A stretch of 64,000 nucleotides of DNA from Adineta ricciae (taxonomy: Eukaryota > Rotifera > Eurotatoria > Adinetida > Adinetidae), in contig CAJNOJ010000207.1 in the NCBI GenBank assembly GCA_905250025.1, positions 62,001-126,000 on the forward strand. Reading direction: 5' to 3'. The notes beneath the pieces were generated by a model. The model did not search any database. It saw only the letters and a list, made by a program, of their open reading frames with translations, and was not told the origin of the DNA. The translations under genes and the position numbers were made by a program. Below, one piece after another: positions 39,463-50,770 of this stretch. The first letter of the stretch is position 1. Every line of letters starts with the position of its first letter.

Positions 39463-40881
39463 TCAAGAATGATAGAACGTTTGAAACTTAGAATCTGTTG
39501 GTTTCAGAATCGTTTGATCTTTGAGATTGACTAACCAACCCGGTTCCAAACCGTAGAATATCTGTCGAGGATCTTTTTTCAAACGAAATAATGATGAAAA
39601 CTTCGATGGATCTGGTAGTTTATAACCGTATTTTTGTGCTAAACGTTGTCGTTCTTCCCGGATTGAATCTGGATTGGCTAAGTAACCGCGTTGTTTTGGA
39701 TCTGTGTAATATTCGACGGCATTGATCGGCGGAGTATCACAACGCGGAATCGGTTCACCACGTTCAAAGAATTTCTTTGCATCTATCAATGCTGACAATG
39801 AGATTGGATCAAAATAGCGTGTTGTTAAGACACCACCACATCGTTCAATAGCAGCGATAGCTAATTCACTAGCTACCCATTGAATTTCCAGATTGATTGG
39901 AGTAGAAAAGAGATCAGCACCCTAATGGAATGAAGATTGAAAAAAGAAATTAAGAATTGCATGACGGAAAAGATTAGTTTGTTTTATTAAAAGAAATGCT
40001 TTGTTGTTTCTTTTTATTCTATTTCAAACTTTACAGAAGAAATTGATTAGACAAAGATGGGACTAAACTGACAATGCACAAGAGGGAGTTGTAAATGAAA
40101 ATTCTTCAATTTATGCTTAAATATTCTCAAGCTGGTGAGTTGACTGACATAAATGCGTATTTCATTTTCTTGATAAAAGTCGTCTGTTGACATGTCAACA
40201 TTTCGATGAAGTCGAACTAATTTATCCCATGAATTACTTAAAATTAACGAGAATCTATTCTGTTTAATCAAGCAAACAGTTGCGTACTCATTGATGTACA
40301 AAACGTCTCGTTTTTTCCTAATATTGAATAAATTAATTCAGCTTACTTCATCAATTAATTGTAGACCGAATTGTCTTTGATCAGGTTGAATGGAAAACAA
40401 CTTTGTATTGCAAAGTACGGGCAAATCAATAGGTTTCTCGGGATTAATGCGACGGAGATCGATCAGACGTTGAAGAGTGCGTAATGATATCGGCAAATAT
40501 TGTCTTGCTTCTCTGAATATTCACAAAGAATTGTTGTGTGAAGTGAAATCTTCAAGAAGACTAAATCATACTCGATTCCTTCATAGTATGGTTCTTTTGG
40601 AACGGTTAGGATCCATGGAAGACGTCCCTCTGCTTGAATGGGATCGATACCATATGGTGGTAATGCATTTCGAGAAATCGGACCTTTTCTACTCATAATC
40701 GCTTTGATTTTAGTTTCATCCGGCTACAAATTTCAATGAAAGTCAACGAAAAGTTTCAAGTGAAAGAACATATTACATGTGCTTTTTGCCATTTGAGTGT
40801 CTTTTCGAGAGGCATCGGTAGATTTTTCAATGTCACTCGTTGCATCTGCCGTAAATATTGTAGACCTCGTTCGATCGGCAT
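39463..40881 (-). CDS. MRPL15: Mitochondrial ribosomal protein uL15m
   Basis: The product starts MPIERGLQYLRQMQRVTLKN then LPMPLEKTLKWQKAHV. After SRKGPISRNALPPYG, a region equivalent to the family's RIPKYGF segment follows. Then come LPISLRTLQRLIDLRRINPE, FGLQLIDEGADLFSTPINLE and ASELAIAAIERCGGVLTTRY. The C-terminal exon encodes FERGEPIPRCDTPP, YYTDPKQRGYLANP, KDPRQIFYGLEPGWLVNLKD and QTILKPTDSK, closely matching animal MRPL15. It acts in the large mitoribosomal subunit, so a mitochondrial targeting role for the N-terminus is expected. The central intron, about 39923-40345, is 423 nt, much longer than its neighbours, and contains a minus-strand open frame. Start at 40881; an acceptor-like TTTCAG lies 7 nt upstream. 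Confidence 0.93.
40047..40301 (-). other. Open reading frame nested inside the long MRPL15 intron
   Basis: A same-strand open frame of about 85 codons (YINEYATVCLIKQNRFSLIL..) lies entirely in the 423-nt intron and is followed by AATAAA-like sequence. Composition is protein-like (helical, mixed charge), but there is no recognised family and no obvious splice link to MRPL15. It may be an alternative terminal exon, a decayed gene fragment or chance. Confidence 0.25.
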
Positions 40882-40888
40882 CGTTTAT

Positions 40889-40890
40889 CT
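40889..40890 (-). promoter_or_regulatory. Acceptor-like AG before MRPL15
   Basis: On the minus strand TACATTTCAG lies 7 nt before the ATG, in a 132-bp gap after PEX14. It is a candidate trans-splice site for an internal operon gene. Confidence 0.5.
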
Positions 40891-41013
40891 GAAATGTACC
40901 AAAAATTAGTGTTTAAATTCGCTTTGTTTTCGATAGCGGAAAGATTTATACGGCAAAAAGAAAATAATCGTCACAAAATTTCAAATTTAAAACAGAAAAA
41001 CAAATAAAAGATA

Positions 41014-42005
41014 TCAATGGTCACTCGATGATTCTGATGATGGACTGATCGATAGTTGATTTTCTTCGTCACTTCGTTTGCCATTATCCGAAACAACAAT
41101 GATGCTATCACCATCATCATTAGTTGTCTTCGGATTTGTTTCAACTCCAATTGGTACCGTTCGATTTTTTCGTGCCTACAAAACACAAAACTAAAGTTCG
41201 AACGAGAAGCGTTTTCTGTCGTACTTCTAATTGCCACGATGGAAGTGTCGGTGGTAGTTGCGGAATGGCTGGAAATTGTGAACGGCCTAAAGATAAGCCT
41301 TTCAAAGACTGAATCTCTCGTTTGATTTCTTCTAATGAAGACGATGAAGATCCATTCATTGAAGATGTATGAATTGTTAAATGCAATTGATCAGTTGCTT
41401 GCTCAAGTTTTTTAATGCTTGCATGCATATCTTGAATGGTCTTTTGAAGAGTTTTGATCGTTTCGTTCAAATCATTCGCTTTAACCGATTTTTTCTAGGA
41501 GGAAGAATATTGAAATGGAAGAAGGATGAAAAGGATTTTCATACCGAATGAAACCAGCGTTTGATGAATTTAAATGCTAGACCAACTAGTCCAGCTAAGA
41601 TTAAATCTGATAGAATTCGTCGAAGAAAGGATGGACGATGATTGGGAACAAGTTCAGTACTTGTTTCTATGAATGTAAACAAAACTGAAGTGAGATATTA
41701 AAAAAGTTATGTCTTACGTTTTTGAGGAATAAGTTTAAATGCATAGTCTATTTCAGTATCCGTCAATCCTAAAAAAAGAAAAACATGAAATGAAAATTAA
41801 ATGTCTCACACATTAAATTTACCTTTCTTCTTTAAGAATTCACGTTTTTTCTCCATTGTTTCAACTGCCACTTTTGTATTCTTTAGAAATCCGATTGCTG
41901 TATCGACCTAGAAGAAAATTTCGATACAAAGATGATGAATTTCAATTTCCATTGGTCTCATACCAAATCCGACCGAATAGTACCTATTGTCGTCTGATCT
42001 GCCAT
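41014..42005 (-). CDS. PEX14: Peroxisomal docking protein PEX14
   Basis: The product starts MADQTTIGTIRSDL. The conserved PEX5/PEX19-binding domain follows: VDTAIGFLKNTKVAVETMEK, KREFLKKK then GLTDTEIDYAFKLIP. A hydrophobic segment, ILSDLILAGLVGLAFKFIKR, is next, then a coiled coil (LNETIKTLQKTIQDMHASIK) and the PEX14 signature EEIKREIQSLKGLSLGRSQF ending in PSWQLE. A final exon after an intron with GTACGA..TTTGTAG adds an acidic tail (SISPSSESSSDH) and a TGA at 41014-41016. PEX14 sits in the peroxisomal membrane and docks cargo-loaded PEX5. The start is immediately preceded by an acceptor-like TTCTAG. It lies 58 bp after ELP5 and 132 bp before MRPL15, all on the same strand. Confidence 0.93.
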
Positions 42006-42007
42006 CT
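42006..42007 (-). promoter_or_regulatory. Acceptor-like AG abutting the PEX14 ATG
   Basis: On the minus strand AAAGATATTCTAG ends exactly at the start codon, 58 bp after the ELP5 stop. Confidence 0.5.
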
Positions 42008-42063
42008 AGAATATCTTTTATCTAGAATAATGAAAACAAAAACATTAGAAAAGTATATATTTA

Positions 42064-43277
42064 TCACAGGTCCAAATCATCATCTTCATCTTCGTCAATA
42101 TCATCCTCTTTATCATATGAATAATGAATCGTACAACCATCGTTTGATGTTTGCATACTAAAGAAAAATGAATTTTTGTCTTTTTGCAAGATTTAAATCG
42201 AATCTTACTGCTGCTTAGTGTACGGAAGAACGAGATTATTCTTTGCGGTTAGCTCATCATCTTTCAGACGGAGATTGAAGGTTAAATTAGCAGTGACATC
42301 AGTCTAGAAATTGACAAATGTTTTCGATTTCTAGACGAATTATGGAGAATATTTACTTTCGATGATCCATCTGCATTAGTCGTGGATTTACTTTTTCGAT
42401 TGCTGAGTTTTTCTTCGCGTAAATTGATAACGTTCAACTGTGAATCGATTGAGAATGTCAATGACTAATAGAAATTTTGTAAAGAAAAACAGTTTTTCAT
42501 GGAAAACAACAAACAGTTTTAATTGTATTGACACTTGTTCGCGATCGTTGTTCAATTTTTGCTTCGATGGCTTCCAACTTCGGCGCCGTTTTCAGTCGAA
42601 CAGTTACATATGATATTGCTATCAAATTTTTCAGACTGGAACTTTCTTCAAGACAATCAGCTGGCACGACTGCCATTACCATACTTGTTTCTAATGAAAG
42701 AAATTATAAACCTGCTGAAAAATAGTCTTGCTATTCTTACTACTCCAGTTGTTCAATATACGGAATAGATTTCCTTCGGATGTTCGTAACAATAACCAAG
42801 GAAGACATTCGATAACAATCAGATCTTTTTCTTCGGTTATTTTCAGACATTCTTCGATGGATTTTTTCGAATGAATCTCATCAAATATGTCCATGACATG
42901 CATTCTAAACGAATTTGATACATATCTTATAAGAAAAATCAATAAATATACTTCGATTTCAATTCCGGACGATGTGCGAATACATGAGATTGAAACCAAG
43001 TCGGTTCATCATGTTCTGTTAAGAAAATATTCACGTTCGAAAATCTAAACACAATCTTCTAAAGGAAATTCTCCAAGTCGACGAAGAAGATTCTTACTTA
43101 TTGAGAGTTTCACATGCATATGCACAAGCAAATTGGAATCCTAGTGATGAATTCGATGGAGTTTCGTCTAGAAGCAAGATTTCAAAGGTGTATGAATGCT
43201 TAGATCTGGAATCCGAACATACCGATAATTAAAACCAGTGATGGTTTTAATTGATTATTTAATCGAGATGATAGCAT
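42064..43277 (-). CDS. ELP5: Elongator complex protein 5
   Basis: The product starts MLSSRLNNQLKPSLVLIIG. Then come ETPSSLGFQFACAYACETLN, TWFQSHVFAHRPELK, and the RecA-like core stretch DLIVIECLPWLLLRTSEGNL, equivalent to the ELP5 segment with SLSWLLLR. The C-terminal part contains TANLTFNLRLKDDELTAKNN followed by LVLPYTKQ, and a tail with HYSYDKEDDIDEDEDDDLDL. This matches the ELP5 ending (an HIFYEP-type motif followed by an acidic run ending DDDLDI). ELP5 forms the Elp456 subcomplex of Elongator, which modifies wobble uridines of tRNAs. Introns are short. The start has an acceptor-like CATAG three nucleotides upstream. It is the first gene of a tight three-gene run. Confidence 0.87.
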
Positions 43278-43570
43278 GGGCTATGTTTGAATGAATACGA
43301 TAAGCAAAACTAGACGAAAAAGTAGAAGTTGCATGATAAGTTTTCCTATTGGTTATTGAACAAACCAATCAGATGTGAAGATACACCTCTATTATTTTTT
43401 CTTTCGGTTATTTGCTATTGCACGAAGAAAGAAAAATTTCGAAAAAAATAATATACATTTACCTTGTTTATTCTTTCTCTAAATAACTCATATTAATCGA
43501 TGATTGTTGCTCATTGATTAACTGACAATATCCAAACATCATTTCTCTTGTAGAAAAACAACGTTTTCAA
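43278..43570. promoter_or_regulatory. Divergent spacer between ELP5 and the zinc-finger gene
   Basis: About 290 bp lie between two start codons pointing apart, so promoters for both sides are expected here. Acceptor-like AGs lie at 43281-43282 (minus) and 43552-43553 (plus). Confidence 0.4.
43281..43282 (-). promoter_or_regulatory. Acceptor-like AG before ELP5
   Basis: On the minus strand CATTCAAACATAG lies three nucleotides before the ATG. Confidence 0.45.
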
Positions 43571-46500
43571 ATGACAAACCGAGGTAGATTTCTGAATAAT
43601 CGACGAGCAAACAAGAATTTTAATCGCAATAAAAAGAAGTAAATTCAGACGTAATGAACCCACAGCAGCTCATTTCGTTTGTTTATCGTATTTTAGAACA
43701 CCGCTCGAAGATGATAGCATGTCGATTATTTGTTTCAAAGATCCAGATGTAAATTCAAACTAAACTTCTTTCAAAAATCGAACTTATTTACTCATTTAGA
43801 CTGGTCATGTTGGTACTGTTCGTATTCGTCAACAAATCTTTTGTACACTATGCAATTTAATCCGTGGAACATTGTCTCTTTATTTCAAACATGTTATGGA
43901 TGATCAACATCATGAACATGTGAAGAAATTATGTGATGAGAACTGTTTCATGCCAACTGTTTATGATCAAGCTGTCCATTTAGGGTTTTATAATAATGTA
44001 AGTAGCGAAGACATTTTCATTTTTGGAAAGTAAATGAAGAAAACATATGTTATTGATGTATCTATATTTGGGAGACGATAATCAAAGAACGGCCTTGATT
44101 TTCAGACAGAAATAAATAGCTCTTCTCTTGTATACGGTAGATTTACAACTAATTCTGTCTCTTCTATATAGATTTGTTATCAAACTGACAAGTTTCATTT
44201 TCGTTACAAATACGCTGCTGAAGAGTCTGATACAATAGCGCAAGAAATGAAGACTTCAGTCAATAATAATGCATCTGAAACGAACAAAATGGAAACCAAT
44301 TCAACGCAACCGAACATAGCTCTATCAAATACGACAAAGCAACGAAGTATTCAAGTCACCCTTGTCTTTCAAGATAAAACTTATTCCCGCACTGGTACAG
44401 TTCTTGCACAAATTCGTGAACAACTTCTCAAAGATATGCTTGTTGATCGTGCTGATGATATCGCAGCAATTCCAATTCAATTCTACTATTCCAAGAGTAA
44501 GTAAATTCACATGTACACAGAAAAGAAACAATCGATGTTTAGTTCACATATAATTAAGTATCATAGTTCGTCTATATCGATCTTTTTAACCGAGAACGAT
44601 GTTCAAAAACTGTTTTTTCTCAATCTCTTACTGGTCGAATATGTGTATATTCAGCGTATATGTATTTAATTTTTGTAGAAAAATCTACGTCCGATTATAT
44701 TTATGACAATATTCCAAATAGTTCTGTTACTTCACCTCCGGCCGAAGAACAGTCACAGGTCATACGTCAGCAGCAGCAAGAACCGCTGAGTGACGATCAA
44801 ATGTCTTCTGCTGAATGCAGCAGAAAAGACAACGGTGTGACACCGACTATTGCTATGACCACACATGAGATATCGACGGCAGAAAAAACTCATCCGAATG
44901 AACAGCCGTCATGTGATGATGACGTGATGAATGTCTGCAAGGTAATTATACGAAAATTTCATTTTCGAATTAGAAGCATGCGACAAAATAGATCTATACA
45001 ACAAGAGATTCACATAGACAGACTAGTCATGCTAATCTTAATGTCGTTTGTATTTGTTTCAAGTCGAATCATGTCGTTGATGTTTTCATTAGTATAGTAT
45101 TACTATTGTTTAGGATGTGTTAAATAATATTCTTGTTGACGCGTATTCGAAAACGGATGAATACAAACGTGAACGAGAACTTCTATTTGGTATAGCACGA
45201 CGAAGATACAAGAAAAGAAAAGCATTCTTTTGTGATATATGTTCAACCTTCTTAATAACTGAAGATTTGTGTACCGCAGTAAATATTTCAACGTTCTTAG
45301 TTCTTTCATGTGTTCTTCTTCTTCTCGTGCTTTTCAGCATCAAAATAGTGAGAAACATTTGGAGAAAGTTCGTCATTATCAAACCGAACTTTTGCCATGG
45401 CGTCGCGCTATGCAAGAAGTGAGTTTATTTATTTATATTATTTAGTGCATATCTATTGTCTTCTTAGTCTTTCATCACCGGTAAACCGATGAAAGATATC
45501 ATAGGTGCTACTGCGTATGCAGATTACAGAGCGACAATGGCGTATTATCTTGCACCGAATAGTATACATAATCACGGGCGTTTTTGTTGTGCTTACTGTG
45601 AGTTGACTTTCTTCGATCAATGGCTCTTAGAACAGGTAGAGTAAATATTCTTTTAAGTGTTGTCTAAGGTGGATGATGGATTTGATTTTAGCATTTAAAT
45701 ACAAGTGAGCATAAGAAGAAAAAAACATCAACAAAGCATAGAGAACTTGTTCCCGTATGTATTGGATCTTTGAATCGATATTTATTATATGTTTTATTTC
45801 GATTGTTTAGCATTTCGCGGATATGACTATCTTACCGAATGTATATCGATTGAATGGTGTGAAGGATCTTGCTGAGGTTCCGGCCAATATTAAGAAGGAA
45901 GAATCATGGTCTAGTGCGACATTGAAACAACTTGATGAAGATACTAATTCGTTTCTTCAACAGTTTCCTTTTGATGAATTTGAAGGCGTCACACGTATTA
46001 CAAATGGTAAAACACCGCGAAATCAAGGACCACCAGCTGTTCAGACACTACCAACGCAAAAAGCATGGAAAAAAGATAAAGCTCCGGCTAAATACTTCCC
46101 GAATAAACGTGGAGGATTGAATAGAGGAAATCTAGGACAACCTCAACCGACAGTGTCCCAAGGAGGTACATCTACATTGGACATATTCACACATGTGTAT
46201 CATTGATTCTGGTATATTTTTTGTAGGAAAGGCCGCAAAACGATCGTTTCCTTCCACGCCTGTATTGAATAAACGATTTCGACAAGATCTGAATAATTCA
46301 TTTCCAGGAGCAAATCGTGGTCCAGGAATATTAAGAAATTACGAACCGAATGCATATAACTATGCCCAAACAGGACCTATTAATAATGGAAATAATCGTT
46401 GGCCACCTGCATACTCTAATAATCAACAACAACAACGACAAGAATACTACCAACAGCGAAATTTCGATACACGATCGTACCCGACGAATAACAATACTAA

Positions 46501-47387
46501 TAATAACAACGCATTTTATGACAATCGTAATCCACAGATGAGGCCCAATACTAATAATTATGATAATGAACGTCAGTTACGATTCAATAATGGTGCTGAC
46601 CCAGGATACCCCAATCAGCAGTCGAGTTATAGTAATTCATTCAATCGTTCATCAACAAATGTAATTCTGTTCATATTAGATCAAATTGAATTATTTATTC
46701 GATTTTGTTTTCTTTCAGTTCGTAAACGATTATTCTACTGAACCGATTCCACCGAATCGTCTTCATCAGCGAGGAAACTCTGGTCCAAACAATGGATTCG
46801 GATATTCTAACATGAATAATCATCAACGTTCTCAACAACTACAACAGGAAACAGCACGACCTTCGTTAACGCAAACTCAATATCCAAATTCCAATTCTTT
46901 CCACGGTTTTGGTACGCACAATAGTAATACGATGAATTCATCGTTTTTCACCCCGCTAAATAATCAACAACCGAGCCCAATGCCAATAAATGGTCAATCA
47001 ATAAATTCCTATGCTGATTATCGAGCATCATCTGCTCTTCCCCCAGCAAATAATCCTTCTACTGCATATCCACCAGTTCGTAGCTTGTCCAATTCAACTG
47101 GGCCCCAAAATCATATGTTTACTGATTTTTCTCGATCAAACATAGAAGCATCGAACTTCAATACCTCAGGACATCAAAGTCTTATGCCACCATCGTATCA
47201 GACACCATGGCGTGACTCATCGAATGGCATGAATACTGCTCGTGGTCGGGATAATACTTTTCACCATGCGAATAAGCAGTCTAATTCCACATTTTCACAT
47301 TCCAACAATAACAACAACGGTATGAATTCATCGGCACGAGGACGGGGTTCTGGTCAGAACACTCGATTTTTCGGTGGTCGACGATAA
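43571..47387 (+). CDS. U1-type C2H2 zinc-finger protein with Q/N-rich RG-containing tail
   Basis: The ATG at 43571 opens a basic start (MTNRGRFLNNRRANKNFNRN). At least three zinc fingers of the U1/matrin type are seen: CTLCNLIRGTLSLYFKHVMD with DQHHEH; CDICSTFLITEDLCTAHQNS with EKH; and CAYCELTFFDQWLLEQHLNT with SEH. Such fingers often bind double-stranded or structured RNA. The second half, from about 46230, is a long low-complexity tail rich in Asn, Gln, Ser, Pro and Tyr (for example NNQQQQRQEYYQQRNFDTRS), ending in RG repeats (SSARGRGSGQNTRFFGGRR). This is typical of RNA-granule proteins. Short introns separate the exons. No specific orthologue recognised; a nuclear RNA-binding role is inference. 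Confidence 0.75.
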
Positions 47388-47660
47388 CTGAAGAATATTC
47401 AAGCAGTTCATAGACATTGATCCGTTTTGTTGATCATTTTCAAATCTTCAACTATTGTTATATTGTTACTAATATTCTTGTTCATTTTATTCAAGTATTG
47501 GGTGCGTGTGTCTTTTCCAGCTTGTTACATTCCTCGAAATAGTTATCCTTTTCTGAAAATTTTGACGTAAAATCATTTACGGACGAAAAATACTAATACA
47601 TCCTAGAAACAAAGAGACAGAAACCAACACTTTCTTTCAATTTTATAGATTAAGACAGTC

Positions 47661-47662
47661 AG
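47661..47662 (+). promoter_or_regulatory. Acceptor-like AG abutting the ADSS ATG
   Basis: GACAGTCAG ends exactly at the start codon. The pyrimidine tract is weaker than at the other sites. Confidence 0.35.
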
Positions 47663-49559
47663 ATGACATCACACTCGTCAGCGATTCATCGACGTAACAG
47701 TGCTGCTGTTCATCCATTTCCGAATCCTTCGACAGTTGTCATTGTCCTCGGTGCTCAATGGGGCGATGAAGTAGGCTAGACAGATAATTATCGCGAAAAT
47801 ATCTCATTTTTCTATTAGGGAAAAGGTAAATTGGTCGATTTATTGGCATCGGAAGCCGATATTGTCTGTCGTTGTCAAGTAATTGACATTTTCATTGAAC
47901 ATTTCACCTATAAAAATATACACAGGGCGGTAATAATGCTGGTCATAGTGTGGTAGTCGACGGAGTCGAATATGACTTTCATATGCTTCCGTCTGGCTTC
48001 CATTTACAAAATTGTGTGAATATTATTGGTAAAATTTGAATGAAGAACGACGAAAATGCTTAGTAGATATATTTTGTAGGTAATGGTTGTGTTGTGAATT
48101 TGCCTGAATTAGTTGAAGAAATAAAGAAAAATGAATCTCGTGGTGTCACTGACTGGTCTCAGCGATTGTTTATTTCTGATCGAGCACATTTGGGTAACGA
48201 TCAATGATGAATAGTGTCGAATACGAATTCGTAATTGTCATATTTAGTTTTCGATTTTCATAAACAAACTGATGGATTAATCGAACGAGGGCGCGGCACT
48301 AGTAGGTGAGTTATACTCAACTAAAATCTTTCGCTCTAAGCCTTTCTAATGATAATCATAACCCATATTCATCAGTCTTGGCACAACTAAAAAAGGTATT
48401 GGACCAACATATTCATCAAAAGTAACACAACGTTATTCACACAAGAATATCAATTCAAAATTAATTATCGTTTCTAGGCGACACGTAATGGTATTCGTAT
48501 GATTGATTTGATGGGTGATTTTCCCATCTTCGCCGAAAAGTTCGTGTTACAACGATCATCTTCCAGTATATATTACTTTTCCTAATCTATAGATTACGTA
48601 ACCTTTTCAATTATTATAAATTAACTTTTCCTGATTTGGAAGGCGACATTGAGAAAACAATTGAACAATTCAAAGCACTTGCTGATTATTTCCGTCCAAT
48701 GACTATTGACACAATAGCTTACTTGAACCAAGCTATCATCGATGGTTCGAAAAAGATTCTCGTCGAAGGTGCTAATGCTACAATGCTTGATATTGACTTT
48801 GGAACATATCCATATGTGACTTCATCAAATTGTAGTGTCGGTGGTGCATGTACAGGCTTAGGCTTACCACCAAAACATATTGGCGATATTTATGGTGTTG
48901 TGAAAGCTTATACAACGCGTGTTGGTGATGGTGTATTTCCTACTGAATTGAAAAATGTAAGTGAAACTATTTTCAGTAAGAGAATTGCTTGATTTTCTTT
49001 GTTTTCATAGGAAATTGGTGAACATTTACAAACACGTGGACGTGAATGGGGTGTTACGACAGGCCGAAAGCGCCGTTGTGGTTGGCTTGATTTAGTTCTA
49101 TTGAAATATACCAATATGATCAACGGTTTCACAGCATTATGTTTAACGAAACTTGATACACTCGATGAACTAGCAGAAATCAAAGTGGCCACAACATACA
49201 AAAGAAATGGAGTAGAACTAACAAGTTTTCCTGGTAAAAGAACTGTTTTCTCGAATAACTTTACTTGATAATCTCATTCGAACCTCTGTTTATTAACAGC
49301 ATCAGTAGATACAATGCATGATATCGATGTTGAATATGTTACTTTTCCTGGTTGGCGTGGACGATCAACATCTGAATGTCGCACGTTTAATTCGCTTCCA
49401 CACAATGCAAGACTTTATGTTCAATTTATCGAACAGTATCTTGGCGTACCAGGTTTGTAGAATTCATTTCGCTTCACATTCGATTGTTACTAAATGTTTC
49501 TTCTAGTTAAATGGATCGGTGTTGGTAAAGATCGCATGGCAATGGTCCGTGTGTTTTAA
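47663..49559 (+). CDS. ADSS: Adenylosuccinate synthetase
   Basis: About ten exons join in phase. The N-terminus reads [14 protein letters not shown] joined to [10 protein letters not shown], the GTP-binding/catalytic loop with the family's WGDEGKGK motif. Then [48 protein letters not shown], and [20 protein letters not shown] with [10 protein letters not shown]. After this come [32 protein letters not shown] and the C-terminal [17 protein letters not shown]. All core active-site motifs are present. The enzyme joins IMP and aspartate using GTP in AMP synthesis, in the cytosol. The length fits the eukaryotic family. The start lies directly after an acceptor-like CAGTCAG, 275 bp after the zinc-finger gene on the same strand. 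Confidence 0.96.
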
Positions 49560-50770
49560 GAATCTCAACATATTCTTCATATGACAAAATTTCAATTGAT
49601 AATTACAATGTTTTCTTGGAGTTTGTGAACCTCATTCACTTCCTTTTTTATCACGGATTGACAACGAATAACATAGTTAGATATCTCTTTATTTTCTCAT
49701 GATCTGTAGTGTCTTTTTCCCCTTCCTATCAACCGTAATATAGCATTTGACATTTTTTCCTCTTCTTGATTTTCTTAGTCACCTCTATACACAAAAAACA
49801 ATACATTTTACGAATTCGACGATTACTTCAAATATATATATATAAATTGACAAGGATATCTCATTTGTTATTACTTTGTCTGATACCATTGAGTAGACAA
49901 GTGAAATGATAATCTTATTATCAGTTAAAATTAAATCGAAATGACATTTTATCAACAGAATGTAAAAGTAATGCAATCTTTGATTCATCGAAGGATCCAC
50001 TTCTGTTTTTCATTCAATACACTTTAGAAAGGATTATGTTTATAATGCGAATTAATATTCAAACTATTCTACTCGACGGTTGCCAACATGAAAATAATCA
50101 TTTCATCATTATGTTCTTTCAATTTCTTAACCTAAATATTGTAATATCGAAGTACAATGAATAATTTACCATTTAATTTCAAAATGTGTACTTTTCTCTG
50201 ATTCATAATCAACGTTCTCTCAATAGTGAAAGATTTGTACCTTATACAAAAGTACCACATCATCGCAAGCTGAAATGCATCATTTAAAGATTCTCTCTTG
50301 TGTTTTTATTCGTTGTCCTATCGTCTACGTAGTGAAGGACATGGAGAACAAGAAGAAAAGGTTTTCTAATCTTCTTTTCTACATAGACAAATGTTAAATA
50401 TTAATGATGTTTCGATCTGAACTACACACATAGTCATAAGCAATTTTCTTCTACAATTGCAGATGACACTGAATATTTCCTCTGATTCAATTACTGGTGA
50501 GTTGTTTCGTAATCTCAAAAACATAAATCTAGCTGCGATTATAATATCTTTGCTATTCTTTGATTTGATATCGGAATACGTACTTTTTCGACATAAGAAT
50601 ACTTTATGATTATTATCAACATCAAGATAAAACAGAATACCGCTATAGGTATAATAAAATAAGAGACAAAAAGCCTGATTTTTTACACGTACGACATGCT
50701 ACAGGTGCTGTGAAAAGGAATTCTTCTCTCTGAGTAGTGTGAAACTAATGTATTTCCTGTTCATCTTTAG
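49560..50770. other. Upstream region of the first SLC7 gene, start exon not resolved
   Basis: About 1.2 kb without a certain exon. A (TA)n-like run lies near 49833-49846. An ATG at 50463, directly after TTGCAG, opens a 12-codon peptide (MTLNISSDSITG) ending at a good donor, but its phase does not fit the next sure exon at 50771. Another ATG at 50341 opens MENKKK then a possible donor. One of these may belong to the transporter through an unseen small exon. Confidence 0.4.

Noticed and set aside
42528-42768. Plus-strand open frames opposite ELP5
   Set aside because: They lie antisense to well-matched ELP5 exons and have no recognisable motifs; they are shadows of the real frame.
50463-50498. 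MTLNISSDSITG as the start exon of SLC7 copy 1
   Set aside because: It follows a fine acceptor and ends at a good donor, but joining it directly to the exon at 50771 puts a stop codon at the junction, so the start was left open.
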